From Streptomyces formicae (lineage in GTDB: Bacteria; Actinomycetota; Actinomycetes; Streptomycetales; Streptomycetaceae): a stretch of 64,000 bases of DNA. A program made the translations under genes and the position numbers. The number at the start of each line of letters is the position of its first letter. Within the stretch, counting starts at the first letter, position 1. The stretch is from the NCBI RefSeq assembly GCF_002556545.1, contig NZ_CP022685.1, forward strand, positions 9,278,001-9,342,000, given 5' to 3'. Shown one piece after another: positions 34,833 to 43,201 of this stretch. The notes below the pieces were generated by a model. The model searched no databases and was not told where the DNA came from. It saw only the letters and a program-made list of their open reading frames with translations.

Positions 34833-34851
34833 GGGGGGGGGCTCCAGGAGG

Positions 34852-37185
34852 TCAGCGGACGTGGTCCAGGCCGTCGGTGGGGGACGGCGGGACGGGCGGG
34901 ACGGTCGGCTTGGGCTCGAAGGAGAGCGTGCCGTGGTTGATGGGGAAGGTGGTCGGCATGGTGCCGGTGGCCCGGCCGTAGGCGCAGGCGACCGCGGCGA
35001 GGGACGCGGCGACACCGAGCTCTCCCGCGCCGCCGGGCTTGCCCGTGGTGGTCGGCATCACGATGATCTGCAGCTCGGGCGGCGAGTTCCACTGCCGCGT
35101 GTAGAAGTAGTTGTCCCAGCTGGCTTCGAGGAAGTGGCCGTCGCGCAGATGCAGGCTGGAGGTGAGGGCCAGCGCGATGCCGTCCATGACACAGCCCATC
35201 ATCTGGGCCTCGAGACCGCGCGGGTTGACGGCGAGACCCACGTCCACGGCGAAGACGGCCTTGGTGACGCGCGGCCCCGCGACCCCGTCGCGGATCGGCC
35301 GGTTCACGGTCTCGGGGCGGCAGTCGATCTCCACGAGCACCGCGCTGACCGCGCTGTACTCGGAGTGGAAGGCGATGCCCTGCGCGGTGCCCTCGGGCAT
35401 GGTCCTGCCCCAGGTCCCGACCTCGGCGACCTTGTCGAGGACCGCGCGCGAGCGGTCGTCGCGCAGGAAGTCGCGGCGGAACCGGTAGGGGTCCTTGTCC
35501 ATCTTGCCGGCGAGCCGGTCGACGATGAGTTCACGGGCGCAGGTGACGTCGGGGGAGTAGACGTTGCGCATGCTGCCGGTGTTGAAGCCCTTGTCCGTCT
35601 CGCTGAGCAGCCGACTGTGCAGGCCGAAGGAGTACGGCATCGACTGGGTGAGGTGGAAGAAGGTCTGCGAGAAGCCGACGTCGCCCACCGGCAGCTTCGC
35701 CGCGAGTGCGGTGAACACCTCGCCCAGTCCGTGACCGAAGTCGGTGGCGACGCTGGTGTGCCGCTGTTTGAACGCGAGGACCGAGTCGCCCAGATAGTCG
35801 GCGCGCACCCGTGAGGTGGCCATGGGATGGGCGCGCCCCTGCCGAGAGTCGTCGGCGCGGTGCCACATGAGCTTGACGGGCTTGCCGATCTTCTGGGAGA
35901 TCTCGGCGGCCTCCAGGGCGGCGTCGAAGAACAGCTTGCGCCCGAACGAACCGCCGCTTTCGACGACATGGACCTTGACCGCGCCCTGCGGAAGACCCAG
36001 CCGCGCGGCGATGGTCTGCTGCGCGACGATCGGAGCCTTGAGGCCGCTCCAGATCTCCGCCCGGTCCGCACGCACGTCGGCGATCGCGCAGTTGGGCTCC
36101 AGCGCGCTGTTGCTGCGGAAGTGGAAGGTGAACCGCGCCTCCACCGAGGGGGGCACCGCCGGGAGCCCGAGCGGCAGTTCGGCCTTGCGCAGCTCCTTCA
36201 GTACGGACTCGTCGCTCTTGCCCTCCGCGCTGCCGCCCCGCCACGACACCTCCAGGGCGCGTACGGCGTCGACGCACTGTCCGAACGTCCTCGCGCGCAC
36301 CGCGACACCGGTGGGGATCACCACGACATCGGTCACCCCGTGCATGCCGCGCACCTGGTCGAGATTGGCGACCGAACCGACCTTGCCGTTGATGGTCGGC
36401 GGACGGCACACCATGGTCGGCAGGGCGCCCGGGACGGCGAGGTCCATGGCGAACTTCTTGCGTCCGGTGACCGCGTCACGGGCGTCGATGCGGTTCTGCG
36501 GCGTCCCGATGACGGTGAACCGCTCGCGCTCCTTGAGCTCGACCGAGACCCGCCGCGGCGTGGCGCTCGCCGCCTTCTCGGCGAGCGCGCCGATCAAGAC
36601 GCTGCCACCGGCGAGGTCGGTGACGACCCCGGCCTTCAGGGTCAGATCGCGGACGGCGGCGCCGAGTTCGATCGCCGCGGCCTCCAGAAGGCGCCCCCTG
36701 GCGACTGCGGCGGCCACCCGGACCGGCGTGTACGTCGAGATGGTCGTGTTCGACGCGCCGGTGAGCTGGTTGAACGCCAACTCCGGCCGGGCGTCGGCCA
36801 GGGTGACCCGCACCCGGTCGAGGGGGACGTCCAGCTCCTCGGCGATCAGCATGGCCGTCGACGTGGTGATGCCCTGACCGACCTCGGCCCGGGGCAGCGC
36901 GAAGGAGACGGTGCCGTCCTTGTGGACCTCGACCTTGATCAGGTGCGAGGTCGGCGCGGCGGCCAGCGTCATGACGTCGTTGAGGTCGACCAGGTCGGTG
37001 ACGTCCGCCGACGGGACCCGGGCGGGCGCCGCCGACGCCGGGCCGATGTCGGCGGCGGCCACGAGGGTCGGCCCGGCCAGCACGTAGCCCAGGAACCGGC
37101 GCCGCCCGATGCCGGGCGCATCGGAGTCGGCCTGTTCGCTCGAACCCTCGGTCCCGCGCATCCCAAGACGGCGCAATCTCGTCAT
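34852..37185 (-). CDS. Molybdopterin subunit of a molybdenum hydroxylase (IorB-like), Tat-exported
   Basis: A 777-residue large subunit that hydroxylates an N-heteroaromatic or aldehyde substrate using water. The N-terminus has a twin-arginine motif (GIGRRRFLGYVLAG), so the enzyme probably acts outside the membrane. Molybdopterin segments include LPRAEVGQGITTSTAMLIAE, VVESGGSFGRK and GELGVAASLAAVACAYG; the active Glu is expected in PGGAGELGV. It pairs with the Fe-S subunit as in isoquinoline 1-oxidoreductase. The ATG at 37185 follows AAGGGAAG. No FAD subunit or Moco chaperone gene is adjacent. Substrate unknown. Confidence 0.9.
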   Translation of the reverse strand: MTRLRRLGMRGTEGSSEQADSDAPGIGRRRFLGYVLAGPTLVAAADIGPASAAPARVPSADVTDLVDLNDVMTLAAAPTSHLIKVEVHKDGTVSFALPRAEVGQGITTSTAMLIAEELDVPLDRVRVTLADARPELAFNQLTGASNTTISTYTPVRVAAAVARGRLLEAAAIELGAAVRDLTLKAGVVTDLAGGSVLIGALAEKAASATPRRVSVELKERERFTVIGTPQNRIDARDAVTGRKKFAMDLAVPGALPTMVCRPPTINGKVGSVANLDQVRGMHGVTDVVVIPTGVAVRARTFGQCVDAVRALEVSWRGGSAEGKSDESVLKELRKAELPLGLPAVPPSVEARFTFHFRSNSALEPNCAIADVRADRAEIWSGLKAPIVAQQTIAARLGLPQGAVKVHVVESGGSFGRKLFFDAALEAAEISQKIGKPVKLMWHRADDSRQGRAHPMATSRVRADYLGDSVLAFKQRHTSVATDFGHGLGEVFTALAAKLPVGDVGFSQTFFHLTQSMPYSFGLHSRLLSETDKGFNTGSMRNVYSPDVTCARELIVDRLAGKMDKDPYRFRRDFLRDDRSRAVLDKVAEVGTWGRTMPEGTAQGIAFHSEYSAVSAVLVEIDCRPETVNRPIRDGVAGPRVTKAVFAVDVGLAVNPRGLEAQMMGCVMDGIALALTSSLHLRDGHFLEASWDNYFYTRQWNSPPELQIIVMPTTTGKPGGAGELGVAASLAAVACAYGRATGTMPTTFPINHGTLSFEPKPTVPPVPPSPTDGLDHVR

Positions 37186-37387
37186 CTTCCCTTCGGCCCC
37201 GGAGGGGAGTCGGCGTGCTGTCTCACGCACGCGCGGACATCGCGAACTCGCGTACGTCGTGAGGGAGTCTGTCGTCTCGGACACCGTCCGGTCGACCAGA
37301 AAACCATGATCACCTTATCGGCAGGTCCCGGGACGTAGGACCCGAGCCCCATGTGCGGGCCGCCCGCGCCGACTAGGGTCCGGGATC

Positions 37388-37861
37388 ATGCAGAACGAGA
37401 ACATCGCAGGTCGCGACGGGTCCGAGCGCAGGCGCGACACCCTGGAACGGCTCATGGCGGAACGGGACATCTGGGTGTCCACCGGTCATCCGGAGCACGG
37501 CCCGCACCAGGTGCCCCTGTGGTTCGTGTGGCACGGAGAGGCTCTGTGGATGTGCACGTCCGCCACCTCCGCCACCGCCCGCAACGTCCGCGCGGAGCCG
37601 CGCGTGCGCCTGGCGCTGCCCGACACCTCCGACGTGGTGCTCGTCCAGGGCGAGGCGCGGTGCGTCCCCGCCGACGAGGTGCCGGGGGACGCCGCGGCCG
37701 CCTTCGCCGCCAAGTTCGGCTGGGACCCGCGCGAGGAAGAAGGCCCCTACGCGTACGTGTGCGTGGTGCCGAGGACCGTGCGCGCCTGGCGCGGTGAGCC
37801 GGAGCTGCGGGGCCGGGTCATCATGCGCGAGGGGGACTGGCTGCGCCCACCTGCGGCGTGA
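37388..37861 (+). CDS. Pyridoxamine 5'-phosphate oxidase-like flavin protein
   Basis: A 157-residue split-barrel protein. The segments ERDIWVSTGHPEHGPHQVPL and LWMCTSATSATARNVRAEPR are typical of PNPOx-like FMN- or F420-binding proteins, followed by VVLVQGEARCVPADEV. It could reduce or oxidise a flavin-dependent substrate, or bind F420, as many actinomycete relatives do. Its last 41 bp overlap the convergent YihY gene. No operon partner. Confidence 0.82.
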   Translation: MQNENIAGRDGSERRRDTLERLMAERDIWVSTGHPEHGPHQVPLWFVWHGEALWMCTSATSATARNVRAEPRVRLALPDTSDVVLVQGEARCVPADEVPGDAAAAFAAKFGWDPREEEGPYAYVCVVPRTVRAWRGEPELRGRVIMREGDWLRPPAA

Positions 37862-38720
37862 GGGGCCGCGCGGCCCGTACCCGGTCCAGCTCCACGGTGT
37901 ACTGCGCCCCGGCCAGCAGCGCCAGGTTCGACACCCACAGCCACACCAGGAAGACGACCACGCCCGCAAGCGAGCCGTACAGCTTCCCGTACGTCCCGAA
38001 CCCCGAGGCGTACAGCGTGAACAGGCCCGAGGAGAGCAGCCAGAGCAGCGCGGCCACCGCGCCGCCCGGCAGGATCTTGCGCCACGTGCGGGCCGCGGGC
38101 GGCGCGTTGCGGAAGAGCACGAGGACGAGCAGCCCGACCAGACAGACCAGGGCAGGCCACTTGAGGATGTTCCAGGCGGTCTGTCCCGCGTCGCCGAAGC
38201 CGAGGCTGCGCCCCACGGTCTCGGCGAGCGAGCCGCTGATGACGAGCAGGAGCGCGCTGGCGACGAGCAGCGCGAGGAGCATCAGCGCCGTCATCAGCAC
38301 GCGGTGCGCCTTGCGCAGGGCGGGCCTGGCGTCCTCCACTCCGTGCATCGCGTGCAGGGCCCGCCGGAAGACGGCCGAGTAACTCGAAGCGGACCACAGG
38401 GCGCTGACCCCTCCGGCGATCACCACTGTGAGCGCGGCGGAACGGGCCTCCGCCATCTCGCTGAGCGCCGCGTGCAGGGAACTGCCCGACTCGGCGGGCG
38501 CCCAGTCCGTCACCTCGGTGATCAGCGACTGCGTCGTACCGGGACTCACCAGACTGATCAGGCTCACCGTGACGAGCATGGCCGGGAGCAGGGCGAGTAT
38601 CGCGTAGTACGTCAGTGCCGCGGCCCAGTCCGACACGTCGTCGTTCCACATCGACACCGGTGTGCGGCGCAGCGCCGTGAGCCGCGTGGACCCGCGCGAG
38701 GCGGACGGTGAACTGACCAT
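37821..38720 (-). CDS. YihY/BrkB-family integral membrane protein
   Basis: A 299-residue inner-membrane protein with about six hydrophobic segments and the YihY/BrkB signature WAAALTYYAILALLPAMLVT near the N-terminus, plus LYASGFGTYGKLYGSLAGVV later. Family function is unsettled; members have been annotated as ribonuclease BN or as serum-resistance factors, both doubtful. The ATG at 38720 starts MVSSPSASRGSTRL. A small protein gene lies upstream on the same strand about 100 bp away. Confidence 0.88.
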   Translation of the reverse strand: MVSSPSASRGSTRLTALRRTPVSMWNDDVSDWAAALTYYAILALLPAMLVTVSLISLVSPGTTQSLITEVTDWAPAESGSSLHAALSEMAEARSAALTVVIAGGVSALWSASSYSAVFRRALHAMHGVEDARPALRKAHRVLMTALMLLALLVASALLLVISGSLAETVGRSLGFGDAGQTAWNILKWPALVCLVGLLVLVLFRNAPPAARTWRKILPGGAVAALLWLLSSGLFTLYASGFGTYGKLYGSLAGVVVFLVWLWVSNLALLAGAQYTVELDRVRAARPLTPQVGAASPPRA

Positions 38721-38824
38721 GGGCTGTTGCTCCTTCTCGCACCGCGCGGCACTCCGGGCCGCCTGATCGTCCCCTCCTTGGACACACGGCGTACGGATCC
38801 GTGACGCGCGTGCCGACGGACCGG

Positions 38825-39085
38825 CTACTCGTGCTGCTCCGCCTCGTTGCGGTTGAGGCCGTGCGCGAGGGCCTGCAGCACCTCGTGCTGGGTCCGCCCG
38901 GTCATCTCGGCGATCTGCAGCAGCAGCGCGGCGCACAGCGCGGTCGCGCCGTCGGCGACCTGATCGAGGTTGCCGTCCTCGGCGCGCCTGCGTGCGACAT
39001 ACTCGTCCATGGCCGGTTCCCCGGACACGTAGGCGGTCATGGTCTCGATTCCGGCGCGGACCCGGTCGTAGTCGTTCATCGTCAT
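38825..39085 (-). CDS. Small hypothetical protein
   Basis: An 86-residue acidic helical protein (MTMNDYDRVRAGIETMTAYV...). A near-perfect helix-forming segment in the middle (GATALCAALLLQIAEMTGRT) suggests a small regulatory or toxin-antitoxin-like fold, but no family was recognised. An internal ATG at 39079 is an alternative start. Not in an obvious operon. Confidence 0.6.
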   Translation of the reverse strand: MTMNDYDRVRAGIETMTAYVSGEPAMDEYVARRRAEDGNLDQVADGATALCAALLLQIAEMTGRTQHEVLQALAHGLNRNEAEQHE

Positions 39086-39138
39086 GGCCCCAGACTTTCA
39101 TGCCGGACGAATGCGTCCCTACCAGGCCCTACCTGCCT

Positions 39139-39654
39139 CTACCGGTCGGCCGCGGGCTCGGTCGCGTACCGGCGCATCGTGTCGAGGGTTCCCCGAGGAG
39201 TCATCGCGCGGCCGTCGGCGATGGTGTCCCGCAGGTCCCGGAAGTACTGGACGTACAGGTCGGGTGTGAACGTGCTGAGCATGACGGCGGGTTCGTCGGT
39301 GGTGTTGGCGAAGGTGTGCGGGGCGCCGGTCGGGACCAGGACGAACGTGCCCGCCGACACGTCGTGGTCCGTGTCGCCGACCGTGAACCTGACCGTGCCG
39401 GAGAGGACGTAGAAGCCCTCGTCGTGCTGGGCGTGACGGTGCTGCGGCGGTCCAGGTGTGTGGGGCGCGAGGACGGATTCGGTGACGCCGAGGCGGTGCC
39501 CGGTGTTGCTGCCGTCCTCCAGGACACGCATACGTGTGGTGCCCAGGACGATCGTCTCGCCCTGGCCGGGGCCGACCACCGACACGGTGGGGCGGGCCAG
39601 GGGCGCGTCGTCCGGAGCGATGCCGGAGGTGCTGTCCGCGGTGTTCTCGGTCAT
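39139..39654 (-). CDS. Cupin-domain protein
   Basis: A 171-residue single-domain cupin. Motif 1 is GPPQHRHAQHDEGFYVLSG (His and Glu metal ligands) and motif 2 is FVLVPTGAPHTFANT. Cupins of this size bind a metal and serve as dioxygenases, isomerases or sensors; the substrate is unknown. It is divergent from a LysR gene across 80 bp with a LysR-type dyad, so it is probably the LysR target. Confidence 0.85.
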   Translation of the reverse strand: MTENTADSTSGIAPDDAPLARPTVSVVGPGQGETIVLGTTRMRVLEDGSNTGHRLGVTESVLAPHTPGPPQHRHAQHDEGFYVLSGTVRFTVGDTDHDVSAGTFVLVPTGAPHTFANTTDEPAVMLSTFTPDLYVQYFRDLRDTIADGRAMTPRGTLDTMRRYATEPAADR

Positions 39655-39709
39655 GCCTCGATTGCACCGCCGAACCCCCGTGCGCGTCCAAGACCCGTCC
39701 CGCGCCCCC

Positions 39710-39726
39710 GATACCCCCCAGGTATC
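39710..39726. promoter_or_regulatory. LysR-type operator between cupin and LysR genes
   Basis: GATACC-N5-GGTATC is a perfect 6-bp inverted repeat containing ATACC-N5-GGTAT, which fits the LysR T-N11-A consensus. It ends 8 bp before the LysR ATG and 56 bp from the cupin start, well placed for control of both. Confidence 0.6.
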
Positions 39727-39734
39727 GTCGCAGC

Positions 39735-40586
39735 ATGGAGCTACGTTCGCTGCGCTACTTCGTGGCGGTCGCCGAGGAACTGCACTTCGGCAGGGCCGCC
39801 ACCCGGCTGCACATGAGCCAGCCGCCGCTGAGCCGGGCGATCAAGCAACTGGAGAGCGAGGTCGGCGCCACGCTGCTCGACCGGGCGCCCTCCGGCGTCA
39901 CGCTCACCGCGGTGGGCACGGTGCTGCTCGACGAGGCACGCGAACTGCTCGGCAGGGCCGAGCGGATGCGTGAGCGGGTGGCCGCGGCCGCCGGCGCCAC
40001 GGTCCTCACCGTCGGCATCCTTGAGGACAGCACCGACACGGCCGTGATCCGGCTCGCCGAAGCGTTCCGGCGGCGCCACCCGCACGTCGAGATCCGCGTC
40101 CGCGAGACCGATCTGACCGATCCCCTCTGCGGACTGCACGCCGGGCTCGTCGATGTCGCCCTGACCCGGGGGCCGTTCGACGAGACCGGCCTGACGGTGA
40201 GCGAGCTGCGCGCCGACCCGGTGGGCGCGCTGCTCCGCTCCGACGACCCGCTGGCACGCCGTCGGAGCCTGCGGCTCGCCGACCTGTCGGGCCGCCGCTG
40301 GTTCGTCTTCCCCGCGGGCACCGACCCCGCCTGGCAGGCGTACTGGAACGGCGGCGAGCTGCGCGAGGGCCCGGTGGTGCGCGCCGTCCAGGAGTGCAGG
40401 CAGGCCGTGGTCTGGAACGGCACGGTCGGCATGATGCCGCTGAACCACGAGCCGGGCGAGGGCCTCACGGTGGTGCCGCTGCTCGACATGGCGCCCAGCA
40501 GGGTGGTGGTGGCGTGGAACGGGGGCGACACGAATCCGCTGATCCGTCCGTTCGTGAGGATCGCGACGGCCGCCTACCGGGGCTGA
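39735..40586 (+). CDS. LysR-family regulator
   Basis: A 283-residue LysR protein. HTH LRYFVAVAEELHFGRAATRL with MSQPPLSRAIKQLESEVGAT, and the effector domain (VLTVGILEDSTDTAVIRLAE onward). Divergent from the cupin gene with a shared operator. The likely role is activation or repression of that gene. The effector is unknown. Confidence 0.92.
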   Translation: MELRSLRYFVAVAEELHFGRAATRLHMSQPPLSRAIKQLESEVGATLLDRAPSGVTLTAVGTVLLDEARELLGRAERMRERVAAAAGATVLTVGILEDSTDTAVIRLAEAFRRRHPHVEIRVRETDLTDPLCGLHAGLVDVALTRGPFDETGLTVSELRADPVGALLRSDDPLARRRSLRLADLSGRRWFVFPAGTDPAWQAYWNGGELREGPVVRAVQECRQAVVWNGTVGMMPLNHEPGEGLTVVPLLDMAPSRVVVAWNGGDTNPLIRPFVRIATAAYRG

Positions 40587-40591
40587 GCGCG

Positions 40592-41473
40592 TCATTCGCC
40601 GCCGAGCGCGAGCCGGTGCAGATCCTCCAGGGCGTCGAGGAGGACCGTCTCCTGGTGCCATTTGATCCAGCCGCCGATGGTCCGGCTGGTCTGGTGCAGT
40701 TCCCGTAACTGCGCCTGGGTGAAGCCGATCAGGGGCCTGGCGTGGTGCGAGGAGATCACGCCGTGGACGGTGTTCGCGTCGTCGACGAGGGGGACGCTGT
40801 GGCAGCTGCGGCTGCCCGCCATGAGGATCACGCGGCGGGACTCGTCGTCGAAGCCGGCCGACGACGCCACGTCCTTCACGGTGACCTGGCGGCTCGCGGT
40901 GGCGGCGCGCGAGCACGAGGTGGCGCCTTCGACGAACGCGAAGTGGTCCGTGAACTGCTGGGGGAGGCCCGCGTGTTTGGCCATGCGCAGGACGCCGTCC
41001 TCCAGCAACTGCACGTTGCCCATGTCCGTCCCTGTGAGGTCGAGTACGCGGCGCAGCGCGGCGCCGAGCACCTCGCCCTGGTTCGTCGGGTCGAGCGTGC
41101 CCGCGGCCAGCGGGGCGAGGTTGCGGCCCGGCTGGTGGATCCGGCCGGGGAACCACACCTCGGCGCCCGGACCGGGCCCCGGTGTCCTGGCCACCGCGGC
41201 GGCCAGCTGGTGCAGTTTGATGTTGGCCCGCTGGGACGCCTGGCGCAGCAGGTCGAACGCGTCCTGCCGGTCGGCCAGTTGGTACCGCTCGATCAGGATG
41301 CCCTCGGCCAGCGCGACCCTGGGCCGCGCCTGTAGCTGCACCGCGAGCTCGGACACCTGCCCGCGCAGTCGCTCGGCGGTGGATCTGAGTCGCTCCGCTT
41401 CCTCCTCCGCGGAGGCGGGCGTCGAGGCGACGGGCTCCTCCTCGGGCGGGGGCACGGGCCGCATGTCTGTCAT
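40592..41473 (-). CDS. ANTAR and GAF domain protein
   Basis: A 293-residue protein. An N-terminal coiled-coil/ANTAR segment (ARPRVALAEGILIERYQLAD with ANIKLHQLAAAVAR) is followed by a GAF sensor domain (about residues 130-293). ANTAR domains bind RNA antiterminator hairpins, while GAF domains sense small ligands. This ANTAR-first order is the reverse of the usual GAF-ANTAR arrangement. The ATG at 41473 follows AGGGGAGA. It is convergent with the LysR gene and its RNA targets are unknown. Confidence 0.82.
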   Translation of the reverse strand: MTDMRPVPPPEEEPVASTPASAEEEAERLRSTAERLRGQVSELAVQLQARPRVALAEGILIERYQLADRQDAFDLLRQASQRANIKLHQLAAAVARTPGPGPGAEVWFPGRIHQPGRNLAPLAAGTLDPTNQGEVLGAALRRVLDLTGTDMGNVQLLEDGVLRMAKHAGLPQQFTDHFAFVEGATSCSRAATASRQVTVKDVASSAGFDDESRRVILMAGSRSCHSVPLVDDANTVHGVISSHHARPLIGFTQAQLRELHQTSRTIGGWIKWHQETVLLDALEDLHRLALGGE

Positions 41474-41679
41474 GGTCTCTCCCCTCGCGCCCCTGCCGGA
41501 TCCACCGGGAGGGCATATTCCCCGAGCATGTTGGTGACCGTACCCAAACGAGCGCGGCCGCGCCACGGACATCCGGGATCAGGACCCCTCCCCACCAGGG
41601 GGAACGGCGGATTGTTAGTTCAAACACGTACCGCCGCCGCCCGCGAACGCGCGGGAAGCGGCGGCGGATCGGTGCGGCG

Positions 41680-41904
41680 TCAGTCCCACCGGTAGCCGTC
41701 CCCGAAGTTCAGGGTGTGCTCCAGGACGTCCTCCAGCGGATCGTCGATCTGGCCGGTGCTGATCAGGCTGACGCTGGGCGCGTTGTGCGAGTCGGTGTGG
41801 GTCTCGTCGGCGTGTGCCGTGCCGGAACACAGGACCGCCGGCGTCACCACCACCGCCGCGACCAGCGCCCGACGGGACATCGTCCGTACCCAACTGCCGT
41901 CCAC
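41680..41904 (-). CDS. Small secreted protein
   Basis: A 74-residue protein from a GTG at 41904 with AAGGAG 6 bp upstream. A signal peptide covers residues 1-32 (Arg-rich start, VAAVVVTPAVLCSGTAHA). The mature part is about 42 residues, acidic, with THTDSHNAPSVSLISTGQID and a C-terminal FGDGYRWD. No family recognised. Its size and pattern resemble small exported Streptomyces proteins of unknown role. Confidence 0.65.
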   Translation of the reverse strand: MDGSWVRTMSRRALVAAVVVTPAVLCSGTAHADETHTDSHNAPSVSLISTGQIDDPLEDVLEHTLNFGDGYRWD

Positions 41905-42101
41905 TGCGGTCTCCTTGAGTCGTGCGGCTGAGGAGCCGTCCGACGCGGCCCGCTCGCGGTGTGTAACCGCGCCCGGATCAAGAAGTCACCGACGATCATA
42001 CGAACGGGTCGTGTGACACCCCGTTGACGCGCACGCCGTGTACGGGCGAGGGTCGGTTGATCACCTGGGGTGACAGGACGGAACGGGCCGGGAGGGAACC
42101 A

Positions 42102-43118
42102 ATGCGGTTGAGCGTGCTGGACATCGGATCGAGAACGGTACGACTGGTGGTGGCCGATGCCGAGGGAGGCGTGCCGCTGCCCGTGCACACGGCCAAGTGG
42201 AAGCTTCGCCTCTCCGACCATCTGCACCCGTGCGGGCGGCTCGGCGCCGAGCCCGTGGAACTGCTCGCCGACGCGGTGGCACAGGCCCGGCGGGAGGCGC
42301 GGCGCAGGGGCGCCGAGGAGCCGCTCGCCTTCGCCACGGCCGTGGTCAGGGACGCGACGAACCGGGACGAGGTCCTGGCCAGGGTGTACGAGAAGACCGG
42401 CGTGCGGCCCCGCGTCATGTCGGGGGAGCGCGAGGCCGAGCTGACGTTCCTCGGCGCCCGGCGGTGGATGGGATGGCAGGCGGGCCCGCTCGCCCTGCTC
42501 GACATCGGCGGCGGTTCGCTGGAGGTGGCCTTCGGCCGCGGCCGCCTGCCGAGCTTCGTGACGTCGCTGCCACTCGGCGCGGGCCGCCTCACCCGTGAGT
42601 TCGGCACCGGGCACGCCGAGCCGCCGACCCGGGGTCAGGTCAAGCTGCTGCGCAGGTCCGTACGCCACCACCTGCGGGACGTGGCCGCCCGGATCCGCTG
42701 GGAGGGCCCCCGCACGGTGGTGGCCACCTCGCGTACGTTCCAGCAACTGGGGCGGCTGTGCGGGGCGACCCCCGGGCGCCACGGCCCGTTCGTGACCAGG
42801 ACGCTGCGCCGCTGCGACCTGCGCGAAGCCCAGCAGCGCCTCGCCGAACTGTCCAGGGCCGACCGGGCCCAGCTGCCCGGCATCTCCGCGCCGCGCGCGG
42901 CGCAGAGCCTGGCGGGCGCGGTGGTCGGGCACACCGCGATGAAGCTGATGGATCTCGACACCGTCACGATCTGCCCGTGGGCGATCCGCGAGGGCATCCT
43001 GCTGCGCCGCATCGAGGACGGCCCCGACTGGTGGACGACGGTCGACGAGGGCGAGGCGGACGACGCCGAAGCGCCGGACAACGCCGTGCCGTTGCGGGTC
43101 GCGGAGCTGACGGGCTGA
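42102..43118 (+). CDS. Ppx/GppA-family phosphatase
   Basis: A 338-residue ASKHA-fold enzyme of the exopolyphosphatase/guanosine pentaphosphatase family. The ATP/polyphosphate motif is VLDIGSRTVRLVVADAEGG, MSGEREAELTFLGARRW is the catalytic Glu segment, and LLDIGGGSLEVAFG is the second phosphate loop. Its substrate is polyphosphate or (p)ppGpp; a small Ppx2-type size is seen in actinomycetes. It is alone, between a small secreted protein and the convergent glucanase gene. Confidence 0.9.
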   Translation: MRLSVLDIGSRTVRLVVADAEGGVPLPVHTAKWKLRLSDHLHPCGRLGAEPVELLADAVAQARREARRRGAEEPLAFATAVVRDATNRDEVLARVYEKTGVRPRVMSGEREAELTFLGARRWMGWQAGPLALLDIGGGSLEVAFGRGRLPSFVTSLPLGAGRLTREFGTGHAEPPTRGQVKLLRRSVRHHLRDVAARIRWEGPRTVVATSRTFQQLGRLCGATPGRHGPFVTRTLRRCDLREAQQRLAELSRADRAQLPGISAPRAAQSLAGAVVGHTAMKLMDLDTVTICPWAIREGILLRRIEDGPDWWTTVDEGEADDAEAPDNAVPLRVAELTG

Positions 43119-43201
43119 TCCCTCGTCGCGCGCCGCGACCCGCGCCGCTAAAGCCCCCGTCGGCTGCCCGGCACCTTCGGCCTGGAACGCGAGGACCTGG
43201 C

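Noticed and set aside
37821..37861. 41-bp convergent overlap of the PNPOx-like and YihY genes as a special structure
   Set aside because: Short overlaps of convergent genes are common in dense GC-rich genomes; nothing else marks it.
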